This document shows, in pieces, positions 52,972 through 60,733 of a stretch of 64,000 bases of DNA. Each line of letters starts with the position of its first letter. Within the stretch, counting starts at the first letter, position 1. A model generated the notes under the pieces. The model made no database searches. It worked only from the letters and a program-made list of their open reading frames with translations, and was not told the DNA's origin. The position numbers and the translations under genes were made by a program. Source of the stretch: Alkalinema sp. FACHB-956 (GTDB lineage: Bacteria > Cyanobacteriota > Cyanobacteriia > Leptolyngbyales > Leptolyngbyaceae); assembly GCF_014697025.1 (NCBI RefSeq), contig NZ_JACJRC010000002.1, forward strand, positions 186,001-250,000. Direction: 5' to 3'.

Positions 52972-53916
52972 CTAGGGCTGACTGGATTCTGAAGTCGAAG
53001 ACCTGGAGGCATTTGTCTCAGAAATTGTACGTAGATAATAGCTGCCCACAGTACTCCAAAATACTAAGTAAGCCACCATTTCCCCTAGGTAGAGGCGATC
53101 GCGATAGCCCAACAGCGTTTTGAGCACGATACCCGGAAACTGCCGATCGGGTAACACCTGTTGCCCATTCCACACCTGAGGGCCTAGTAAACAAGATCCC
53201 AATTGACTTGGATCCGGTGTCAAACAAAGGTTATTGGGATCAGGGAGGAGCGCATTCAGTAGCCCCATCCCCCGATCGAGATGGGCCAAGGCTCCGATGA
53301 CCAAGCCCCCGACGATTAGCAGCAAAAAAACGCCCATCACCTGAAAAAATTGCTTGAGATTAATTTGAATCCCCCACTTAAATAGCAAAATCCCGATCAA
53401 CGTTGCGCCCAGTAAGCCTAAAACAGCTCCGCCCACCGGGAGCCAGCCCTGCTGAAATTGAGCTGCGATGAAGACGACGGTCTCAAAGCCCTCCCGCAGC
53501 ACCGCCAAAAAGATAATGCCAAAGATTCCTAGACCGGCTCCATCGGCGGTTTGCAAAGCGGAGGAGAGATCTCCTTCAATTCCTTTTTTGAGAGATTTGG
53601 CCTGCTGGGTCATCCAAACCAACATCCAACTCAAAAGCCCGATCGCGACTAGCCCCAACCCTGCTTCCAAAAATTGTTTAGCAATCGGGGCATAGACTTG
53701 GTTCGATTGAGACAACGCCCACAGGGTGCCATTAAAAACAACCCCGATCGCCCCACTGGCGAGGATTCCCAGCCCAATTCCGAGGTAAACCCAGCGATTT
53801 AACTGAGACTTTCCCGCTTTGTTGAGGTAAGCCATAACAATCCCGACCACAAGGGCCGCCTCAACGCCCTCACGCAAGGTAATCAAAAAGGTCGGTAACA
53901 AAGCTGTGAAATTCAT
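52972..53916 (-). CDS. FTR1-family iron permease
   Basis: 314 residues, seven membrane helices. Two REGxE motifs bind iron: LITLREGVEAALVV (near residue 17) and FLAVLREGFETVVFIAA (near 143). The conserved loops SWMLVWMTQQAKSLKKGIEG and ALLPDPNNLCLTPDPSQLGS, the latter with a lumen-side Cys pair, are also present. It moves ferric iron across the inner membrane, usually together with an oxidase or periplasmic partner; none is adjacent here. No Fur-box-like site was found in its leader, which is taken up by tandem repeats. Confidence 0.9.
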   Translation of the reverse strand: MNFTALLPTFLITLREGVEAALVVGIVMAYLNKAGKSQLNRWVYLGIGLGILASGAIGVVFNGTLWALSQSNQVYAPIAKQFLEAGLGLVAIGLLSWMLVWMTQQAKSLKKGIEGDLSSALQTADGAGLGIFGIIFLAVLREGFETVVFIAAQFQQGWLPVGGAVLGLLGATLIGILLFKWGIQINLKQFFQVMGVFLLLIVGGLVIGALAHLDRGMGLLNALLPDPNNLCLTPDPSQLGSCLLGPQVWNGQQVLPDRQFPGIVLKTLLGYRDRLYLGEMVAYLVFWSTVGSYYLRTISETNASRSSTSESSQP

Positions 53917-53922
53917 AGGCAG

Positions 53923-53973
53923 GTGGGTGAATCAGTCAAGTTTGTGAATCAGTCAGGTGGGTAAGTCAGGCAG
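53923..53973. repeat. 17-bp tandem repeat, three copies, in the FTR1 leader
   Basis: GTGGGTGAATCAGTCAA (53923), GTTTGTGAATCAGTCAG (53940), GTGGGTAAGTCAGGCAG (53957). It begins seven bases upstream of the minus-strand FTR1 start codon. Confidence 0.85.
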
Positions 53974-54009
53974 ATCAAGCAGATCATTGCGGTTTTCGGC
54001 GAGGCTCAC

Positions 54010-54054
54010 AATGAACTCAATGAACTCAATGAACTCAATGAACTCAATGAACTA
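54010..54054. repeat. 9-bp tandem repeat, five copies, between FTR1 and clpR
   Basis: AATGAACTC is present four times unchanged from 54010, and a fifth copy ends with A (54046-54054). It lies in the 415-base divergent promoter region between the FTR1 and clpR genes. Confidence 0.95.
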
Positions 54055-54331
54055 TCAGCGTTAACCCTCAATAACCATTACGGTTCCCACTCTGTTTTGT
54101 CTAGTGTGAACGGAGACTTTGGGCGACATTCCCTCCGAAATCGGTTCCCTCGATGTTGCAACGATCGCCCCTGGAATCACCCCGGTGATCCCGTTCGGAT
54201 CTCCCCACCCCAAAACCGCCCCCGACTAGTCTTTGCAGGTTACTATAGAAAAACGCGACACAGGGTTAAGGCAAACCGGTGTGTTCGTGTGAATTGATTT
54301 AGGCAACAGGTTCAGGCACCGGATAATTGCG

Positions 54332-55024
54332 ATGAGTTCACCGATTCAGGCTGTTCAAGCGCCCTACTATGGTGGCGATGCGGTTTATCGCACCCCACCG
54401 CCAGATATGCCGTCTTTGCTGCTGAAGGAGCGGATTGTTTATCTGGGCATGCCGTTGTTTTCTTCGGATGATGTCAAACGCCGTGTGGGCATTGATGTCA
54501 CTGAGTTGATCATTGCTCAGTTGCTGTACTTGCAGTTTGATGATCCCGAGAAGCCGATTTACTTCTACATCAACTCAACGGGGACTTCCTGGTACGACGG
54601 CGATGCGATCGGTTATGAAACGGAAGCATTTGCTATCTGCGACACGATTCAATACATCAAACCCCCCGTCCACACCATTTGTTTGGGACAGGCTATGGGA
54701 ACGGCTGCAATGATCCTGTCATCGGGAACTAAGGGTTTCCGAGCCAGCCTCCCCCACGCAACGATCGTGCTGAACCAGGCACGGACGGGTGCCCAAGGCC
54801 AAGCAACGGATATTCAAATCCGGGCGCAGGAAGTGTTGGCCAACAAAATGGCAATGCTAGATATCTTTGCGAAAAATACTGGACAACCGATCGAAAAACT
54901 TTCCAAGGACACCGATCGTATGTTCTATATGACCCCCTACGATGCGAAAGAGTATGGGTTAATCGATCGTGTGTTGGACAGCCCTAAAGACTTACCGAAA
55001 CCCGTCGCTTCAGTATTGACCTAA
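54332..55024 (+). CDS. clpR: ClpR, catalytically inactive ClpP paralogue
   Basis: 230 residues. The ClpP fold is clear (IDVTELIIAQLLYLQF, FYINSTGTSWYDGDAI, MLDIFAKNTGQPIEKLSKDT), but all three catalytic positions are changed: the Ser site reads GQAMGTAAM with Gly in place of Ser, the His site reads VLNQA with Asn, and the Asp site reads TDRMFYM with Met. The extra YDGDAIGYETEAFA segment is normal for ClpR. Together with the active ClpP encoded 58 bases downstream it builds the mixed ClpP/ClpR ring of cyanobacteria that works with ClpC. An operon arrangement is evident. Confidence 0.93.
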   Translation: MSSPIQAVQAPYYGGDAVYRTPPPDMPSLLLKERIVYLGMPLFSSDDVKRRVGIDVTELIIAQLLYLQFDDPEKPIYFYINSTGTSWYDGDAIGYETEAFAICDTIQYIKPPVHTICLGQAMGTAAMILSSGTKGFRASLPHATIVLNQARTGAQGQATDIQIRAQEVLANKMAMLDIFAKNTGQPIEKLSKDTDRMFYMTPYDAKEYGLIDRVLDSPKDLPKPVASVLT

Positions 55025-55082
55025 CGAATGGGGCCGAACCCATACTGAGCTGAACTCATACTGACTGAAAGGAGCAAGACCT

Positions 55083-55679
55083 ATGCCTATCGGCGTTCCC
55101 AGCGTTCCCTATCGCTTACCAGGTAGTACCTACGAGCGCTGGATTGATATTTACACCCGCCTAAACCAAGAGCGCATTATCTTCCTGGGGCAAGAGGTCA
55201 CCGATTCGCTGGCCAATTCCATCATTGCGGCCATGCTGTACCTAGACTCCGAGGACTCCACCAAGCCGATCTACCTCTACATCAACTCCCCAGGGGGATC
55301 GGTCACGGCTGGGATGGCCATCTACGACACGATGCAGTACATCAAGTCGGAAGTGGTCACGATCTGCGTTGGACTGGCTGCATCCATGGGAGCTTTTCTG
55401 TTGGCAGCGGGCTCTAAAGGTAAGCGTTTAGCCTTGCCCCATGCGCGCATCATGATTCACCAACCTCTGGGCGGAACCGGTCGCCGTCAAGCCTCGGATA
55501 TTGAAATTGAAGCCAAGGAAATTCTGCGGATCCGTTCCTTGTTGAACGATATTCTCGCCGATCGCACTGGACAGCCCGTTGACAAGATCAACAAGGATAC
55601 CGATCGCGACTACTTCATGTCAGCCCAGGAAGCGAAGGACTACGGCTTAATTGATCAAGTGATTGAAACCTTAAAGTAA
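55083..55679 (+). CDS. clpP: ATP-dependent Clp protease proteolytic subunit (partner of ClpR)
   Basis: 198 residues with an intact triad: Ser in [15 protein letters not shown], His in [10 protein letters not shown], Asp in [12 protein letters not shown]. Other signatures are [19 protein letters not shown] and the handle helix [12 protein letters not shown]. It is the active half of the ClpP/ClpR pair, equivalent by gene order to clpP3 of Synechococcus. AAAGGAGCAAGACCT upstream of ATG 55083 contains a strong ribosome binding site. A terminator follows the gene. Confidence 0.95.
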   Translation: MPIGVPSVPYRLPGSTYERWIDIYTRLNQERIIFLGQEVTDSLANSIIAAMLYLDSEDSTKPIYLYINSPGGSVTAGMAIYDTMQYIKSEVVTICVGLAASMGAFLLAAGSKGKRLALPHARIMIHQPLGGTGRRQASDIEIEAKEILRIRSLLNDILADRTGQPVDKINKDTDRDYFMSAQEAKDYGLIDQVIETLK

Positions 55680-55754
55680 GGTGAGTTTGATCCATGGGTG
55701 GAGTCAGTCTTGTCCCCAGTCCGAAATTGTAATTTTTTGATTTCGGAGTAAACG

Positions 55755-55787
55755 ATGGCAGAATTCTGAGGAGTTCTGCCATTTTTA
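55755..55787 (+). terminator. Intrinsic terminator after clpR-clpP
   Basis: ATGGCAGAA pairs with TTCTGCCAT across about 10 bases and runs into ATTTTTA. It is 75 bases after the clpP stop. The rest of the spacer to 56053 is AT-rich with repeated ATAGAGAT words and no gene. Confidence 0.8.
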
Positions 55788-56053
55788 TAGAGATAATTTT
55801 TTAATAGAGATTATGGCGATCGGCTTCACAGATTGAAGCTTAGGGACTTGCTAAGTAATAACATTCCTGATTCAGTCACTCACCGCCCCGTCCACCCACC
55901 CTACCCATCTACTCTAACCATCGACCCACTGCGGATTTTCTTTGTCCGCTGTTCCCTTAGCTGGCGGATCAGGCTTGGCTCAGGACAGCGACCTACTAAT
56001 CCTGACCCATGACTAATGGCCCATCACGGGAAATTGGATCCTAGTCAAAAACC

Positions 56054-56590
56054 ATGAACTTGGATAACTGCTACCGAGTACTGGGGCTAAAACCAGGGGC
56101 TTCCTATGAAGAGATCAAGGGAGCTTACCGTCGTTTGGCGCGTCAGTTGCATCCCGATACCGGCTTAGAGCAGGATGCGACGAGGCAAGCTCGTTTTATC
56201 CAAGTCACCACGGCCTACAAACACCTCTTGGCTCAGGCCCAATTTCCAACCTCGCAGCCAGCCCCCATGCCCCTTTCTCCGGAGGCACAATTGAAGCAGG
56301 ATGCCTACCAGCGTCTTCAAGTGTTGTTTAAAGCCCAGAAGTTTCCAAATGCGATCGCGCTGGTGGAAGGACTTGCCCAACGATTACCCCAAGACCAAGA
56401 AGTGCGGCAGTGGCAAGCCCTCACCTACCATCAATGGGGAAATCGGTTAATTGCCCAACAACAATGGGATCAAGGTCAACGCTACCTGCAAAAAGCTCTC
56501 CGCACAGATCCCCACAATCGATCGCTCCAATCCGCCATTTACCGGGATCTCGATCGTCTACAAAAGCAGCAGTCTCATCCAAATCTCTAG
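56054..56590 (+). CDS. J-domain protein with C-terminal TPR-like helices
   Basis: 178 residues. The J domain fills residues 1-65: NCYRVLGLKPGASYEEIKGA, then YRRLARQLHPDT with the essential HPD tripeptide. After a Pro-rich linker, residues 85-175 form helical pairs resembling tetratricopeptide repeats (EAQLKQDAYQRLQVLFKAQK, then WQALTYHQWGNRLIAQQQ). It should stimulate a DnaK partner and may bring in a client through the helical part. No GF or zinc-finger region, so it is not a canonical DnaJ. Transcribed alone. Confidence 0.88.
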   Translation: MNLDNCYRVLGLKPGASYEEIKGAYRRLARQLHPDTGLEQDATRQARFIQVTTAYKHLLAQAQFPTSQPAPMPLSPEAQLKQDAYQRLQVLFKAQKFPNAIALVEGLAQRLPQDQEVRQWQALTYHQWGNRLIAQQQWDQGQRYLQKALRTDPHNRSLQSAIYRDLDRLQKQQSHPNL

Positions 56591-56681
56591 GCTCAACAGG
56601 ATCCGTTACCCAACCCTCAGCGCTTCTCCAAACGACCCCCTAGTCCCAGGTTGTGTCATCGCAGGGAATCGCAACCATAAA

Positions 56682-56735
56682 ACGGCTCGTCACAATACGC
56701 CGACTCGTCACAATACGTCGGCTCGTCACAATGCG
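56682..56735. repeat. 18-bp tandem repeat, three copies
   Basis: ACGGCTCGTCACAATACG (56682), CCGACTCGTCACAATACG (56700), TCGGCTCGTCACAATGCG (56718), in the spacer after the J-domain gene. Confidence 0.9.
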
Positions 56736-56739
56736 CCAT

Positions 56740-56784
56740 CGTAATAACCTGCAACGTAATAACCTGCAACGTAATAACCTGTAA
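56740..56784. repeat. 15-bp tandem repeat, three copies
   Basis: CGTAATAACCTGCAA at 56740 and 56755, and CGTAATAACCTGTAA at 56770. It starts four bases after the preceding 18-bp array, but the unit is unrelated. Confidence 0.92.
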
Positions 56785-56911
56785 CACAGCGATATCTGAA
56801 CAATTCGTAAAAACCAATATTTAATATTAATGATTCCTATCAATCGATCGGTGATGCGCCTCAAAGTCTTGTAGAGCCTATCCTAGCCCCGTCTATCACC
56901 CTCGCCAAGGG

Positions 56912-56941
56912 CTGACGGTTCTCTAAAAACTTTGGTATAAT
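56912..56941 (+). promoter_or_regulatory. Candidate sigma-70 promoter for the anti-sigma-type kinase gene
   Basis: CTGACG (56912-56917) and TATAAT (56936-56941) with an 18-base spacer. It would give a leader of about 180 bases before ATG 57129, AT-rich and without a gene. Confidence 0.35.
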
Positions 56942-57128
56942 TGATGTACATAAGAGTGCTAAAAAATCGCAATTTTGAAAAAATCATAAAAATCTTGCTC
57001 CCGTCTGCGATCGTGCTGCTTTCCTGTGATGGTCTTTCTTCTATTGCTGTGGAGCCTACGATGGATAGGGTGTGTGGTTTTTGACGGTATGACGTCCCAC
57101 TCAAAGTGCGAGGTTGATTGTGTTCTCG

Positions 57129-57566
57129 ATGTTACCTCGTTTAGCTGAACGGAATTGGATGACTCTCAGCTTCCCCTCAACCTTGTATCTCGTTCCAGTC
57201 CTAGACCTGCTATTAGATCATGTCCCCCATGCCTGGAAAATGGAAATTCGGCTAGGGTTGCAAGAGGCATTGGTTAATGCAGCAAAACATGGCAATCAAC
57301 TCGATCCAGATAAGACCATTCAAGTTCACTTTTCTGCAAGTTCCGAGCGCTGTGAATGGGTAATTTGTGACCAAGGATGTGGCTTTACCCCTCCCTGCTC
57401 TTGCCACGAAGTCTACGAAGAAGACCTGTGCGACGAGCAGGAATGTGGACGCGGATTATTTATTTTGCATCAGATTTTTGACCAAGTGCAGTGGAACTCT
57501 CAAGGAACCGAATTGCGTCTTTCTAAGAAACTGCGAGATAGTCGGCGCAAGCCTATTTTTTCCTAG
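57129..57566 (+). CDS. RsbW-like anti-sigma regulatory factor (HATPase_c serine kinase)
   Basis: About 145 residues from ATG 57129; TTG 57114 would add five residues. A single GHKL ATPase domain: the N box is IRLGLQEALVNAAKHGNQLD, the G1 box is VICDQGCGFTPP, and the G2 region is CGRGLFILHQIFDQV. No phosphoacceptor His domain is present, which is the build of RsbW/SpoIIAB-type kinases that bind sigma factors or phosphorylate STAS antagonists. A Cys-rich insertion (CSCHEVYEEDLCDEQEC) between G1 and G2 is unusual and could bind a metal. No STAS partner or sigma gene is adjacent. Confidence 0.88.
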   Translation: MLPRLAERNWMTLSFPSTLYLVPVLDLLLDHVPHAWKMEIRLGLQEALVNAAKHGNQLDPDKTIQVHFSASSERCEWVICDQGCGFTPPCSCHEVYEEDLCDEQECGRGLFILHQIFDQVQWNSQGTELRLSKKLRDSRRKPIFS

Positions 57567-57765
57567 CCTTGTCGATTTATTTGCCCAGGTCCCTCGAATT
57601 CTGTCTGTTCTAGCTTTGTCAATGGGTATTCTGGACTAGTGGAACATCCTAGTTACTGAACATCCTATGTACGGATACCCTGACTTGAAGCCGTAGGTTC
57701 AAATCTTGGCAAACTGGGCTATCTTAGCGTAGGTCCCATTGGAATCTTTTTGGAATCCGTAATCG

Positions 57766-58071
57766 ATGCGTCAACAATCCCCCCGTATGAAGTCTCAATC
57801 TATTCATCGTGCAACCGCTTCCCGTCGTGCCATGGCTACACGGCAACCGAATTGGGTGATTAATACCCGGCAGTTGGATTTGGTGCTGTTGGCGGGTTGC
57901 TCCTGTTTGTTGACGCTAATGGTGCAGCCCATGGCCACCGCGATGACGAGTTCTAGCACGCCCCATCCTTCGTTGATGGCCTACCCCACCCAGGTCAATG
58001 GGTTGTCTTGCATTGTGGCTTACCATGCGAAGCAGATTCAGCAGGCCGATTTCTTCAAGCTGCAAAAGTAA
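57766..58071 (+). CDS. Small protein with one membrane segment, function unknown
   Basis: 101 residues from ATG 57766, or 94 from ATG 57787. A basic N terminus (about 40 residues) precedes a hydrophobic stretch QLDLVLLAGCSCLLTLMV. The tail (VNGLSCIVAYHAKQIQQADF) is short. The arrangement could be a long signal peptide with a small exported part, or a signal-anchored peptide. The family is not recognised. It converges with the next gene with only two bases between the stops. Confidence 0.5.
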   Translation: MRQQSPRMKSQSIHRATASRRAMATRQPNWVINTRQLDLVLLAGCSCLLTLMVQPMATAMTSSSTPHPSLMAYPTQVNGLSCIVAYHAKQIQQADFFKLQK

Positions 58072-58073
58072 AA

Positions 58074-58430
58074 TTAAGCTTCAGAAATTGGGCTAGCCTG
58101 CGTCGGCTTGGCTTGAACCTGACGATCGCCATGGCTGGGACAGGGGGGTGCAGAGATGGATTTATCCAACCAACCGACGGCCTGTTGCAGTCTAGGTAAT
58201 GCCTCTTCCGGCTGTTGTTTGAGCAGATAGACCAAGGCGACGGCGGCCTGCTCTTGGGCACGGGCCGATCGATTGCCCTTAAGGCGATGCCAATCCCGTT
58301 CCCGAATAGCTAGATGATCGGCTAGGGCTTGGGCCAGTTCCAAGGAACTGAAGCCACTTAAGTCGATTGCGCTGGAATCGATCGGTGTGGTCGGGCTAGC
58401 AGTCTTGGAGAGACTGGATAGGTCAGTCAT
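58074..58430 (-). CDS. Conserved cyanobacterial small protein, probably DUF6439
   Basis: 118 residues. The central block ELAQALADHLAIRERDWHRL then ARAQEQAAVALVYLLKQQ and LPRLQQAVGWLDKS is what I remember of the short DUF6439 family of cyanobacteria: two or three helices, no known function. The N-terminal 25 residues and the C-terminal tail are disordered. The assignment to DUF6439 is from memory, without a search. Starts at ATG 58430. Confidence 0.7.
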   Translation of the reverse strand: MTDLSSLSKTASPTTPIDSSAIDLSGFSSLELAQALADHLAIRERDWHRLKGNRSARAQEQAAVALVYLLKQQPEEALPRLQQAVGWLDKSISAPPCPSHGDRQVQAKPTQASPISEA

Positions 58431-58572
58431 GGTCAGATCCTTAAAGCACGCAGGGTTTGCATCAACTCTTCTCCAGCCTAGCGCAAACCTTCAGCCTCAT
58501 ACCCCTAAACCGCTAGTCCCAAACGCTCATCTCTAAGCTCATCTCCAATACGTTGTTGCTGCAAGAAGTGCT

Positions 58573-59046
58573 ATGTCATCATTGCCCCCCTCCTCTTCGG
58601 ATGTCTCTCTAAATCCTGATGGCGATCGGCCTGCTGGAGCAATGGCGGCTGAGGCGATGAATTCCGAAAGCAGGGAGACAGAGGTGGATTTTGAGCAGGA
58701 ATTGCAAGCGATCGAAACCTCCCTCCAGGCGCTCAAAACCCGTCACGCCGAAGTCCAAGCAGCTCAGCAACAGAAAACGCAGCTCTTGGAACAGCGCGAT
58801 CGGCTCGACTCCCAGTCCTCCACCTTCAAGGCAGAACTCCAGGCGATAGATCGGCAATTGAGCGAATTAGAATTTACCCTAGAAAGCCGTCTCTTTTCCT
58901 GGGCGGGGGTGCGGGAGTATTTCTGGCAGGCGGTACGGTTTGGCGGCTTGGGGCTGGTGATTGGCTGGACGTTGGCCTATGGGGTGCTGAAACAACCCGC
59001 GCAAACGCCGAATGCACCTTTGGAACGGCAGGAAATCCCCCAATAA
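58573..59046 (+). CDS. Coiled-coil protein with C-terminal membrane helix
   Basis: 157 residues. A disordered acidic N terminus (1-40) is followed by a coiled coil of about 70 residues (FEQELQAIETSLQALKTRHA, then QLLEQRDRLDSQSS, then IDRQLSELEFTLES). After SRLFSWAGVREYFWQAVRFG one membrane helix follows (LGLVIGWTLAYGVL) and a short polar tail. The C-terminal placement of the helix makes it a tail-anchored protein with the coil in the cytoplasm. No known family; it is 150 bases upstream of asnS on the same strand, without a functional link. Confidence 0.75.
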   Translation: MSSLPPSSSDVSLNPDGDRPAGAMAAEAMNSESRETEVDFEQELQAIETSLQALKTRHAEVQAAQQQKTQLLEQRDRLDSQSSTFKAELQAIDRQLSELEFTLESRLFSWAGVREYFWQAVRFGGLGLVIGWTLAYGVLKQPAQTPNAPLERQEIPQ

Positions 59047-59197
59047 CGACTCCTAAACCCAGCTAAAAATTAAAAGTGCGAGAATAGAAGGCAAATGAAT
59101 CTTCAAAAATGATTGTTCCATCATGAAAATGTTCAATCACGGTTGAATATTCAACAAGCGTGTTCAATATAGAGTGTTCAACAAGTTTGCCTTTGCC

Positions 59198-60583
59198 ATG
59201 ACTAAACGGATTGCTGAAATTCTCCGCAACGGCCAACCGGATCAACGGGTCACGATTCAAGGTTGGGTACGGACTAAACGAGAGCAGAAAACCTTCACGT
59301 TTCTAGAAGTGAATGATGGCTCCTCCATGGCAGGGCTGCAAGCGGTGGTCAACGCCGAGCTACCGGACTACGAAGCGACGATGAAACGCATCAATACGGG
59401 GGCTTCGGTGGCGATCGCAGGGGTGCTAGTGCCCTCCCAGGGCAAAGGGCAACGGATTGAAATCCAGGCGGAATCCGTCACGGTCTACGGGGAAGCCGAT
59501 CCGGAGACCTATCCCCTGCAAAAGAAACGCCATTCCTTTGAATTTTTGCGGGACATCGGGCATCTACGATCGCGCACCAATACCCTCGGAGCTGTGTTTC
59601 GGGTGCGGAATGCCTGCGCGACCGCTATTCACCAATTTTTCCAAGAGCGGGGTTTCCTGTGGGTGCATACGCCCATTCTGACCGCGAGTGACTGCGAAGG
59701 GGCGGGGGAAATGTTTACCGTAACCCGCTTCAACTTGGACAAGCTGCCGGTGCAAAACGGCAAAGTGGACTACAGCCAGGATTTCTTTGGCAAGCCGACC
59801 TATTTAACCGTCAGTGGGCAGTTGGAAGCGGAAATCATGGCCATGGCCTTTTCCGATGTTTACACCTTTGGCCCCACGTTCCGCGCGGAAAATTCCAATA
59901 CCTCCCGGCACTTGGCGGAATTTTGGATGGTAGAGCCGGAAATGGCGTTCTGTGACCTGCAAGGGGATATGGAACTGGCGGAAGCATTTCTCAAACACAT
60001 CTTCCAGTATGTGATGAACCATTGTCAGGACGATATGGAGTTCTTTAACCAACGGATTGACAACAGTGTTCTCGCCACGGCGGAGAATATTATCAACAAC
60101 GAATTTGCGCGGGTGACCTATACCGAAGCGATCGACTTGCTCGAAAAGGCCGATCGATCGTTTGAATATCCCGTCAGTTGGGGATTGGATCTGCAATCGG
60201 AGCACGAACGGTATTTGGCGGAGGACTTGTTTAAAAAGCCCGTGATCGTGACGAACTATCCCACGGAAATTAAGGCATTCTACATGCGTTTAGATGAAGG
60301 GGAAAAAACCGTCTCTGCCATGGATATCCTGGCTCCCAAGATTGGGGAAATCATTGGCGGTTCCCAGCGGGAAGAGCGCCTAGATGTGTTGGAGCGGCGG
60401 ATTGTGGCCCAGGGCCTAGATCCAGCGACCTATTGGTGGTACCTCGATCTGCGACGGTTTGGCACTGTGCCCCACGCGGGTTTTGGCCTCGGTTTTGAGC
60501 GGTTGGTGCAGTTCATGACCGGGATGCAAAACATTCGTGATGTGATTCCCTTCCCGCGCACGCCTTTAAGTGTTGAGTTTTAG
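59198..60583 (+). CDS. asnS: Asparaginyl-tRNA synthetase
   Basis: 461 residues from ATG 59198 ([12 protein letters not shown]); ATG 59174 would add eight residues. It charges tRNA-Asn with asparagine. The N-terminal OB fold ([20 protein letters not shown]) binds the anticodon. The class II core has motif 2, [20 protein letters not shown] with the conserved Arg, and motif 3, [19 protein letters not shown]. The end VIPFPRTPL is the AsnRS form. No CAAD domain is attached, unlike the downstream valS. The two synthetase genes are in line, 150 bases apart. Confidence 0.96.
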   Translation: MTKRIAEILRNGQPDQRVTIQGWVRTKREQKTFTFLEVNDGSSMAGLQAVVNAELPDYEATMKRINTGASVAIAGVLVPSQGKGQRIEIQAESVTVYGEADPETYPLQKKRHSFEFLRDIGHLRSRTNTLGAVFRVRNACATAIHQFFQERGFLWVHTPILTASDCEGAGEMFTVTRFNLDKLPVQNGKVDYSQDFFGKPTYLTVSGQLEAEIMAMAFSDVYTFGPTFRAENSNTSRHLAEFWMVEPEMAFCDLQGDMELAEAFLKHIFQYVMNHCQDDMEFFNQRIDNSVLATAENIINNEFARVTYTEAIDLLEKADRSFEYPVSWGLDLQSEHERYLAEDLFKKPVIVTNYPTEIKAFYMRLDEGEKTVSAMDILAPKIGEIIGGSQREERLDVLERRIVAQGLDPATYWWYLDLRRFGTVPHAGFGLGFERLVQFMTGMQNIRDVIPFPRTPLSVEF

Positions 60584-60733
60584 GCTGATTGTTAGGTCGC
60601 TTGTTAGGTTGATTAGCGTTCGAGATCGATCGGGTGTGATGAGAGTTCCAGACACAGAGCCACACGCCGATCGCCACTTGCCGCTATCATGGGCAGATAG
60701 CAATTTTTGTAATGTGAAATTCTATCTGTCCCA

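Noticed and set aside
56883-57104. 73-codon minus-strand frame upstream of the RsbW-like gene
   Set aside because: It covers a likely promoter (TATAAT at 56936) for the plus-strand gene, has no protein-like pattern and no ribosome binding site.
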